Below, piece after piece: positions 1 through 8,900 of a stretch of 14,100 nucleotides of DNA (positions are counted from its first letter, which is position 1; every line of letters starts with the position of its first letter). Position numbers and translations under genes: made by a program. Under the pieces are notes generated by a model. The model worked only from the letters and a program-made list of their open reading frames with translations, did not search any database and was not told where the DNA came from. The stretch comes from an uncultured Lachnospiraceae bacterium (lineage in GTDB: Bacteria > Bacillota > Clostridia > Lachnospirales > Lachnospiraceae), in contig CAJUJG010000063.1 in NCBI GenBank assembly GCA_910586715.1, positions 1 to 14,100 on the forward strand, in the 5' to 3' direction.

Positions 1-40
<40 letters not shown>

Positions 41-41
41 G

Positions 42-72
42 TTGACATAACTCTGTCTTCTTGTGATACAAT
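42..72 (+). promoter_or_regulatory. Sigma-A type promoter upstream of the small-protein/ATPase genes
   Basis: TTGACA at 42-47 is a perfect -35 box. After a 17-base spacer comes GATACA at 65-70, preceded by TGT, which fits an extended -10. TACAAT at 67-72 is an alternative -10 with a 19-base spacer. Transcription would start near 77-80, giving a leader of about 180 bases before the first likely start codon at 259. No other convincing promoter was seen before that gene. Confidence 0.65.
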
Positions 73-90
73 TTTATACCGGGATAAAGT

Positions 91-161
91 AAGACCATGT
101 GTCAGGGTAAAAACGGACAACGTGAAAACGAATACCGTTTTGCCCTGGGGCATGGTCTTTT
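91..161 (+). ncRNA. Long structured leader hairpin (possible attenuator or small RNA)
   Basis: AAGACCATG at 91-99 pairs perfectly with CATGGTCTT at 151-159. After a 3x3 internal loop, CAGGG at 103-107 pairs with CCCTG at 143-147. The stem continues with a U-G pair, A-U pairs and ACGG (113-116) with CCGT (135-138). Inside the terminal loop CGT-GAAA-ACG (121-130) can form a small GNRA-type tetraloop hairpin. The outer stem is followed by only four T residues (158-161). It begins about 12 bases after the predicted transcription start, so it is in the leader of the downstream genes. It could be a partial terminator ending a ~85-nt RNA, an attenuator, or a protein-binding structure. It matches no riboswitch class that I recognise. 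Confidence 0.6.
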
Positions 162-258
162 GTGATGCAGGAAAGAAAAGAATAAGGATGAGAGGAGGGT
201 AGGAAAAATAAAAGCTGCAAAACAACCAAAATATATGGAAAAAGGAGAAAGAAAACAA

Positions 259-675
259 ATGACAATTTTAAACAATTTATTAACATTTGCAGGTTCAAGC
301 GTTGCCGGAGGAGTTACATGGGATGCTTTAAAAGGAGCCGGACAGTATCTCATTGATGCATTTGTAAAAAAATATATGTCTAAATATTTTGAAAACAAAG
401 AACAATGTAATGAATTTTTCAAAATGTTATCCACCCAAAACGCCCTTAGCAAAAAGAATCCTTACAATGATGTAGAAAGCGTTTATGAAGAAATAGTGGG
501 TGGCACCGTGCATGAAGATTTTTGCTCCGACCTAAAATTGTGGATAGAAGAAAATAGGGAGAAACTGGAAACCTTAGTGGACATTAAACAGCAAAAAGGC
601 ACAGTAAATATCGCAGAACAGAATAACAGTGGAAACGGAACGGTAGTCAATGCAGGAATTTACAACAGTTTTTAA
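259..675 (+). CDS. Small helical protein with C-terminal Gly/Asn-rich motif (candidate effector of a conflict module)
   Basis: This encodes a 138-residue protein of no family I can name. ATG 259 is preferred because AAAGGAG at 241-247 lies 11 bases upstream; an in-frame ATG at 235 has no ribosome binding site. The first ~30 residues are hydrophobic and Gly/Ala-rich (LLTFAGSSVAGG, then WDALKGAGQYLIDAF), which could form a membrane-active or amphipathic helix. Residues ~35-105 are charged and probably helical. The C terminus (114-138) changes to Gly/Asn/Val-rich sequence with two GT-led motifs, GTVNIA (114-119) and GTVVNA (127-132), and ends in YNSF. The next gene has a related motif, GTLINA, near its N terminus. 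A Cys-poor helical domain plus a short C-terminal motif resembles effector partners in bacterial amyloid-signalling pairs; this is inference. The gene lies 22 bases before the ATPase gene and probably shares its transcript. Confidence 0.8.
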   Translation: MTILNNLLTFAGSSVAGGVTWDALKGAGQYLIDAFVKKYMSKYFENKEQCNEFFKMLSTQNALSKKNPYNDVESVYEEIVGGTVHEDFCSDLKLWIEENREKLETLVDIKQQKGTVNIAEQNNSGNGTVVNAGIYNSF

Positions 676-697
676 GTATGTCTGAAAGAAAGCGCAA

Positions 698-2944
698 ATG
701 CAGGAAAAGGAGGGATGGGGTACGGACTATAAATATACCATAGAAAAACAGGAAGTCAGGGAACATGGGACGTTGATTAATGCGGATACTGTCAACAACA
801 ATTACTATGATAATCCATTCAGATATTACTGTGACCAGAAATCTGCCCGATATCCGGAGGACACCAGGTTAAAAAAATTAATCGGGGTAATGCAGTGCAT
901 AATAAACCAGGATGTCTTAAAGAAAAGGTTTGGCGGGGACGGTTACAAATATGAGGAACTGCTTGAGTACTGCCGGTGCAGCAATGGGAAAGGGGATAAC
1001 GAGCATTTTGATGACGGCTATAAATCCGTAATCACATGTATTTACGAGGTTGCATCGAAATTTTGCGTGGCGGCAGATAACGAAACGGAAACCGCACTTT
1101 GTATTGGCAATGATGACCTGAAACGGTTTTTGAAGGTGGAAATAGGCGATGCAGGCTTAACCTTAAGATATGCAAAGGAGATAGAAAACTTTGCAACATA
1201 TGACAAGGTGAAAAGCGAGGCGGAGAGCCTTGTCGAAGAACTCCTGCCCTACATAAGGTGCGCGGCGCAATATGGCAATTTTTTTCAGTTTGCCGGCATT
1301 TGCCTTGAATCAGACAGGGATATGCCGTTTATTACGGAGCCGGTGAAATTTAAGGTTTCAAACGAAATCATCCCAAACCTGATCAGGCCGTTGTACGGTG
1401 ACAAGCCGGAGTGCGGACTGCGCGAAATCATCCAGAATGCATTGGATGCGTGCAAGGAATATATGGCGCAGTCCGCAGACAGTGACGGAATCTGTGTGGA
1501 GGTTGAAGTAAAAACGGATGGTGAGGGAAGAAAGATTATTGTCAGGGATTATGGGATTGGAATGACAAGGGATATCCTGCTGACAAAATATTTTGTCGTT
1601 GGCGAAAGTTCCAAAAAGAATAGTGACACCGATGTCATCGGTCAGTTTGGAATCGGTGCGCTCGCGACATTCCTGCTGGGAGAGCAGATCCACGTGCGGA
1701 CAAAAAACGAACAGGAGGGCGTGGTATATGCGTTTGGTTATACACTCAGAACACAGGAATACGACAACAACAATATTGATGTAAGAATCTGTAAGGATGC
1801 GGATTTTACACACGGGACGGAAATCAGCGTCGTGCTGCGGGCAGCACTGTCAGGACAAAGCGAATCTCAGTTACGTAAGACATTGAAGCTTGAGGAATGG
1901 TACAGACTTACCGGAATCCCCGTGAGATACCGGTATGAGGGGAAGGAAATCCCTCTGCAGTCGTATGAGGGCGAGGGTTACAGATGGGAAACGCTTACGC
2001 ATGGTCAGGACGGCATAGAGGTAAAGTACTGCCTCGAATGCGGGAAGCGGCAGCCGCACACCAATACCGCGCAGATTATTTACAACGGCCTGATGCTGCC
2101 GGAGCCGTATAAGATGTCCGGGGAAGAGTACATCAGTTTTCATCCGGTAATAGCAATCAGGTGCAGGAGCCAGGCGGTCGGACTGAATCTGGAGCGGACG
2201 AAAATCGTGTCGGGACTTGAACCCATACTGGTAAGCCTGAAAAAAAGGATTATTGAATACGGGAAAGAACGCCTGAGAGAGGATGCCGCAAACATCATTG
2301 ACGCGCAGGGACGGATTGTGAGATACGGCTGTTATAATAAATTTTTGTACAATGTTCCGTTATTTTTTTACAAAAAGGGATTTGGAATCTATTCAAGGAC
2401 TGCGGTAGAAAAAATAAAAAAGCGGGAATGTATAAAAGGCGTCATGGAAATTTATGGGATATCCGGCAGTGTGGCAGTTAACATAAACGATTTGCAGGAA
2501 GACCGGATTTATGTGTTTCATGAGGGCAACATGGACAGGATGGCCGTGTCCGATTTTATTGAGGAAGAGGATGGGACAAAGTATATTGCGCCGGACATCA
2601 TGGAGCGGTATTTTGTCAATGGAACGGACCAATATAACGGATTACGGAAGCTGGCAATGCTGAAGCTGTACCGCGGACTGGGTGACGGTTATGTCAATGA
2701 AAGCATAAAGGCGGATGCGTTCTGGAAGGTACACAATAAATGCAGAGAGCAAAAGGAGTTCGAGGAGGAGCCGCTAAGGGCGCGAATCAGCCATATGGTT
2801 ATCGGAATGGGCGCGGATGAGGAATTTGAGGCGGTTATAGAGAGATACCACCCGAAGCTGCTCTGCTACAAGGAAAACATCAGCGGATACATTTATGAGG
2901 ATGTTGATATCGGAGTTATCCATCCGGCAGACAGGATTCATTAA
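698..2944 (+). CDS. GHKL/Hsp90-like ATPase with N-terminal GTLINA motif (candidate conflict-system switch)
   Basis: This encodes a 748-residue cytoplasmic protein with a Hsp90/MutL/MORC-type ATP-binding fold. The N-box is at 241-251 (LREIIQNALDA, with Glu243, Asn247, Asp250). The G1 box is DYGIGM at 284-289 and the G2 loop is GQFGIG at 315-320. THGTEI at 371-376 and LNLERTKI at ~496-503 fit the rest of the GHKL fold and the following middle domain. The ~200 residues before the ATPase are mostly helical. Residues ~24-37 carry GTLINA then VNNNYY, related to the C-terminal motif of the preceding protein. The last ~230 residues match nothing I recognise, and no nuclease or protease motif is visible. 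ATG 698 has only a weak AAAGAAAG site upstream. A strong AAGGAGGG lies inside the reading frame, 8 bases before ACG 722, so the true or ancestral start may be 722. Function is inferred as an ATP-driven sensor or chaperone-like switch for the small partner. Confidence 0.88.
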   Translation: MQEKEGWGTDYKYTIEKQEVREHGTLINADTVNNNYYDNPFRYYCDQKSARYPEDTRLKKLIGVMQCIINQDVLKKRFGGDGYKYEELLEYCRCSNGKGDNEHFDDGYKSVITCIYEVASKFCVAADNETETALCIGNDDLKRFLKVEIGDAGLTLRYAKEIENFATYDKVKSEAESLVEELLPYIRCAAQYGNFFQFAGICLESDRDMPFITEPVKFKVSNEIIPNLIRPLYGDKPECGLREIIQNALDACKEYMAQSADSDGICVEVEVKTDGEGRKIIVRDYGIGMTRDILLTKYFVVGESSKKNSDTDVIGQFGIGALATFLLGEQIHVRTKNEQEGVVYAFGYTLRTQEYDNNNIDVRICKDADFTHGTEISVVLRAALSGQSESQLRKTLKLEEWYRLTGIPVRYRYEGKEIPLQSYEGEGYRWETLTHGQDGIEVKYCLECGKRQPHTNTAQIIYNGLMLPEPYKMSGEEYISFHPVIAIRCRSQAVGLNLERTKIVSGLEPILVSLKKRIIEYGKERLREDAANIIDAQGRIVRYGCYNKFLYNVPLFFYKKGFGIYSRTAVEKIKKRECIKGVMEIYGISGSVAVNINDLQEDRIYVFHEGNMDRMAVSDFIEEEDGTKYIAPDIMERYFVNGTDQYNGLRKLAMLKLYRGLGDGYVNESIKADAFWKVHNKCREQKEFEEEPLRARISHMVIGMGADEEFEAVIERYHPKLLCYKENISGYIYEDVDIGVIHPADRIH
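707..724 (+). promoter_or_regulatory. Strong ribosome binding site facing an ACG codon
   Basis: AAGGAGG at 707-713 is one of the strongest Shine-Dalgarno matches in the window, but the in-frame codon at the ideal distance is ACG 722-724. The only ATG close by (715) is out of frame and too near. The annotated ATG at 698 lies upstream of this site. The arrangement suggests either an ATG-to-ACG change of the original start of the ATPase gene or use of a weak ACG start. Confidence 0.45.
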
Positions 2945-2981
2945 ATGTACCAGAAGACTACAAATATATAGGAGAATATAC

Positions 2982-5900
2982 ATGAAAGAGAAACAATTAA
3001 AAAAAGAAGTAAGGAAGGCGTTATGTGCGCTTTTGACTGCGGCAATGCTCTTTACCGATACGGGTATGACGGCGTTCGCGCAGGAGGAAACGCGGCAGAC
3101 AGAGGAGACGCGGCAGGAAGCCGATGCGGAAGAGAGTGCATTCGGGGAAACGAATACTCCGACAGAGGAAGCAGCAGCGCAGGAGACTTCCATAATGGAG
3201 GGTACAACGGAACAGGCATCAGAGGAGAGGGCTTCTGAGGAAGAGGAGACAGAAAGCACTTGCACGGAAAACGCTTCGGATGAGAATACTATGACAAATG
3301 AATCGACGGAAGCTCAGGTTGTGGAAAGTACATCCACAGAGGAAAGCTCAACGGAAAATACGGAGACCGAGTCCGGTTCAAATGAAGAGACTGTATCCGA
3401 AGAGGATACGGATATGGAGGAGACCGAAACGGTGTCTGAAACGGAGACGGAAGCCGAGGAAAGCGTAAACAAACTTGCATTCTCTGATTCGGATATAGCG
3501 CATGGAGAGTATAAGCAGAATGGGAGTGACATTACATGGGTAATCGACGCAGAAGGGAAGCTGACTGTGGAAGGTACAGGAAATTTTCGGTCACCCTGGG
3601 GCAGCAATAATGCAGAGAAAATCAAATCGGCAGTGATTAATGTAAAGGGTGCAACAAGTGCTATGTGTATGTTTCAATATTGCAGAAATTTGACAAGTGT
3701 GGATTTAAGCGGTTTTGATACAAGCAAAGTAACGAGTATGAGCAGTATGTTTGCTTTCTGTAGCAGCCTGACGAGCGTGGATGATGTAAGTAAGTTTGAT
3801 ACAAGCAACGTAACATCTATGAATACTATGTTTTGGGACTGTAGCAGCCTGACGAGTGTGGATGTAAGTAGGTTTGACACAAATAAGGTAACAGATATGG
3901 GTGCTATGTTTAAAGGCTGCAGCAGCCTGACGAGCGTAGATGTAAGTAAGTTTGGCACAAGTAAGGTCACAAATATGAGTGATATGTTTTGTGGCTGCAA
4001 TAGTCTGACGGATTTGGATGTAAGTAATTTTGACACAAGCAACGTAACAGATATGTTTCAGATGTTTGCTAGCTGTAATAGCTTAACGAGCGTGGATGTA
4101 AGTAATTTTGACACAAGTAAAGTAACAAACATGAGGGATATGTTTTCGTACTGTGGCAATCTGACAAGTGTGGATGTAAGTAAATTTGACACAAACAATG
4201 TAACAAATATGCAGAGTATGTTTTCGGGCTGCAGTAGCTTGACAAGCGTGGGAGATGTCAGTAATTTTGACACAAGCAATGTAACGGATATGAAAAATAT
4301 GTTTTCGGGTTGCAGCAGTTTGACGGCTCTGGATGTAAGTAAATTTGATACCAGCAGCGTAACGGACATGACTAGTATATTTTCGGGTTGCAGCAGTTTG
4401 ACGGCTCTGGATGTAAGTAAATTTGACACAAGCAGAGTGATAAATATGCAGTATATGTTTGGTAGCTGCAGCAGATTGACGGCTTTGGATGTAGGTGATT
4501 TTGACACAAGCAGAGTAACAGGTATATATGGTATGCGTCATATGTTTGATGGCTGCAGCAACTTAACAAATTTGGACGTGAGTAAGTTTGACACAAGCAC
4601 CGTAACGGATATGAGCTATATGTTTTCGGGTTGCAGCAGTTTGATGGCTTTGGACGTGAGTAAATTTGATACAAGCAGCGTAATAGATATGGACTGTATG
4701 TTTCTTGACTGTAGCAGTTTAACAGATTTGGATGTAACAAATTTTGATACAAGCAGTGTAGTGAATATGTGGGGTATGTTTAGAGGCTGTAGTGGTTTGG
4801 CAAATTTGGATATAAGAAATTTCGATACCAGCAGCGTAACAGATATGGGCAATATGTTTACTGGCTGTAGTGGTTTGAAAAACTTGGATGTAAGTAGCTT
4901 TGACACCAGCAGCGTAACAGATATGAGCAGTATGTTTACTGGCTGTAGTAGTTTGGCAAGCTTGGATATAGGGAACTTCGATACCAGCAGTGTAACGAAG
5001 ATGGGTTATATGTTTGGTGACTGTAACAGTTTGACAAATTTGGATTTAAACATATTTAATACCAGTAATGTAAAGAATATGGGGAGTATGTTTAGCGGTT
5101 GTGGTAGCTTGACCAATTTGGAATTAAAAAATTTTGATACCAGCAGTGTAACGGACATGGGGAGTATGTTTAGCGGTTGTGGTAGCTTGACCAATTTAGA
5201 TTTAAGTAGATTTGATACAAGCAATGTAAAGAATATTAGCTCTATGTTTATCAATTGCAGTAGCCTGACAAACTTGGATTTAAGTAGATTTGATACAAGC
5301 AGTGTAACAAGTAGTATAAGTTCTTTATTTTCAGGCTGTAGTAAATTAAAAAGTGTGGATTTAAGCTCTTTTAACACGGAAAACATAGAGTATATGAGTG
5401 GTGTGTTTTCTGGATGCAGCAGTCTGACAAGTTTGGATTTGAGCAGTTTTGATGTAAGGAATGTAAAATATCATCTTAGTCTGTCGGACTGTAGTTCACT
5501 TACCCAAATCTACCTTCCCCGAAATTTGAGTAGCGAATACACACTTCCAACAACAGGCACATGGTATGATATGGAAGGCAATACTTACAACAATTATTCT
5601 CCCAAAACAGAGGAAAATTCCATACTGCTATGCAGGGATGAAGCGCCACAGGTGTCTGATGCGCGTATCGTTGCAAAAAAAGTGAAAACATCCTATACCT
5701 GTGGCGAAACACTGAATACGGATGACATCACGGTATCATATTACGCAGCAGATGCAACGGCGAGGGTGCTTGCACAGACACAGTACACAACAAACGCGGC
5801 TGATATCCGTATGGATACAGCAGGAGAGAAAATACTAACAGTAACTTACAGTCCTGCGGGGGGAAGCACGCTGACCGCTGATATCCGCCTGAACGTAGGA

Positions 5901-8900
5901 ACCCTGCTGGATAGTACAAGCGTGACTGTGACGCTCCCCGGAACGGACGCATACGACTACGTGTTTGACAGAAAAACAAAAAAACCAGTGCCGACGGTCG
6001 TATACAATGCAGGTGCAGAACCTGTCACACTGACAGAAAATACCGATTATACCGTATCCTATAAAAATAATAAAAATGCATATAAAAATACGGAGGAAGA
6101 CAAAACGGCAGAAAATGCACCTGCGGTCATTATCACAGGCTGTGGTTCTTATACGGGAAAGGTGATAAAGACCTTTGAAATAAAAAAGGCTGCACCGCCA
6201 GCCGCAAAAGAAATTGTGAAGAAGTTTAAAACAGGAGGCAATACCAGTTCCTTTTCTTTTTATTTTGATAATTATTTTCCAAGAAATGGAAACATCACAA
6301 GCTATACGGCAGGAACCCCAATAGAGGATGATACGATAAGTGGAAACGTACTTAACGGGGAAGTTTCGGTGTATAATGGTAGTTCTTCTTCTTTTAGCTG
6401 CCGAATTAATGAAAAAGCATCGGCGGGCGACTTTGTAACAGTACCCGTGACAGTTTCCTTTGCCAATTACGAGGATACCATACTGAATGTCAAAATTGTA
6501 ATCGAGGGAGCTTCCGTAGAAACAAAGAAAAAAGTAAAAATTGCCGGCATCGAGGTAAACGACCGCGTATACAATAAAATCCCTGTATCCTACAAGGGAA
6601 CGGCAAAGGTAACACTGGAAACGGACAATACCGATTTGACCAATACGGTTAAATTAACCTACACCTACAGCGGCACACAGGCGGACAACAGCCCCTACGC
6701 GGCATCATCAAATGCCCCTGTCAACGCAGGAAGCTACAAACTCACAGTCGCCGTTGCAACGGACAATGCGGATTACACAGGCAGCACAGAATATTCCTTC
6801 AAGATTACCAAGGCACCGCTCACCATCACCGCGCGTGATATGAGACTAAAAATCGGCGCCGACCTGCCGAAAGCCGAGGATTACCTGTATGATACCGCAG
6901 GACTCTTAACAGGCGACACGCTGACCACCGCACCGACGCTCTCCTGCAACATCACAGACACCGCAAAAGCAGGAACCTATGATATTATTGCTTCGAATGC
7001 GGACGCAGGCATGAATTACGAAATCACATACAAAAACGGCACCCTGACCGTCAGCGAGACAGGCGAAAACACAAAATACTACACCGTCACCTACAACATG
7101 AACGGACACGGAAACGACATCACAAACACAGGCGTAAAGGAAGGCAGCCTCCTCGAAAAGCCGCAGGACCCGCAGGCAGAAGGCTATACGTTCACCGGCT
7201 GGTACAAGGATGCGCCATGCACCACGAAATGGGATTTCGCCACGGACACAGTGCAGGCGGACACGACATTATACGCAGGCTGGAAGAAAAAGGATGCAGG
7301 CAGTGAGGAGGATGCGTCATGGTATATCGGCGAGATTGCACCCACAGTATATACCGGAAAAGCCATAAAACCGACGGTTATAGTCTATGGCTCTGACGGT
7401 GCACTGCTGAAGGCGGGCACACATTACACCATTATATATAAAAATAACACAGAAGCCGACAGGATGGCAGCAGCAGGGGGAACGAGAAACACACAAAACG
7501 GTGTCATGGACGGTTTTAATGAGGAGCTCCCGCACGTCATCATTACCGGAAAGGGAAACTATACAGGAAGCGTGTACAAAAACTTCCACATCTATCCCGC
7601 ATCCATATCCGGTGACGGCGAAACACCCGCAAAAGGCTTTACCTTAAAATACACGGAGCAGCTTGTGACGGCAAACAAGGCACAGAAACCATTTGCTTCC
7701 ATAAAATACAAAAAGGCAATGACCCTGGGAAAGGACTACGAACTGGAATTTTCAAAATACGCTGCGGACGGTAGCCTACAGCTGATAACGTCAGGCAGCA
7801 CGCTTCCGTCCATTCCCGCAAATGATACAGGCACGTTCCGCCTTGTCATCACCGGAAAAGGCAACTACAGCGGTACGGTCGGCATGGATATCTATGTGGG
7901 CGGCAAAGACAGCCTGATGAAAAACGCCAAGATTACGCTTGGAAAGGATATTAAAAATGTCTCATACACAGGCGCCGACATCACGCCGCAGGCATCAGCG
8001 CAAAACGGCACGAATGTCTTTACGGTGAAGTTTGGAAATAAGTACCTCACGCCGGAGACGGACTATACCGTCAGCTACAGGAACAACAGGGCGGCCGGCA
8101 CAGCTACAATCATTGTCAGGGGAAAGGGACAGTACATAGGGACAAAGTCCGCAGCCTTTACAATCAAGGGAACGCCATTTAAGACAAAGGATGCCGCAGT
8201 AAAGAATTTTGAAGCCTCCAAAACGTATACAGGCAGCGCCATAGAGCAGGGAAAAGACGGTGTGACAATTGGCGGAAAGACCCTGGATTACGGGACGGAT
8301 TATACCGTCGCATATAAAAATAACGTGAAGAAGGGCACGGCAACAGTGACATTCCGTGCAAACCCGGAATCCGGCTACAGCGGAAGCTTCAACAAGACCT
8401 TTAAGATTACGGCGGCGGATTTATCGTCAGCGGCGGCAGAATTTTCAGACTATACCGTCACGGGCACCGGCGCAGAACGGCGGCTGGACAAAAACGTCCC
8501 CTATTCCAAGGAAGGGGCACAACCCGCAGGAAGCCTCCGGCTGACAGGCGCAAACGGCAGAACCCTGCAAAATGGGACGGATTACACGGTAAGCTATGCA
8601 AACCATAAAAAGACAGGCGCCGAGGCCGTGATGACCATTAAGGGAAAGGGCAATTACACAGGCAAAATCACGGTAAAATATACAGTGGGGAAAGCTTCCC
8701 TTGTGGCAAATGAAAAGCTGGCGCAGAGCTGCACGCCGGTGGCATTTAACGCCGCAAAGGCGGACAGCTACCTGTACAAGCCGAAGTTTAAGCTGACGGA
8801 TGGAAAGAAGGCACTGTCGGCAAAGACTGACTATAAGCAGCTGACAGATGAATCCTATATAAACTGTACACAGGATAAGGTAAGGGCATACCTGGATGCG

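Noticed and set aside
190..210. GAGGAGG followed nine bases later by in-frame ATA 208 as a start of the small protein
   Set aside because: ATA starts are very rare, and ATG 259 has its own ribosome binding site and begins a plausible N terminus. The upstream A-rich codons look non-coding.
74..452. Minus-strand open frames with hydrophobic stretches over the leader and first gene
   Set aside because: They run antisense to the hairpin, the promoter and a gene with a good ribosome binding site. No own ribosome binding site or family signal was seen.
2895..2981. ATG 2895 as the start of the giant secreted protein
   Set aside because: It lies inside the ATPase gene and would place 29 residues before the signal peptide. 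ATG 2982 has a good ribosome binding site and begins the signal peptide directly.
3674..5386. Series of long minus-strand open frames with a repeated LLVSNLLTS pattern
   Set aside because: They are the antisense shadow of the 78-base DUF285 repeats. They have no ribosome binding sites, and the plus-strand protein is clearly the real one.
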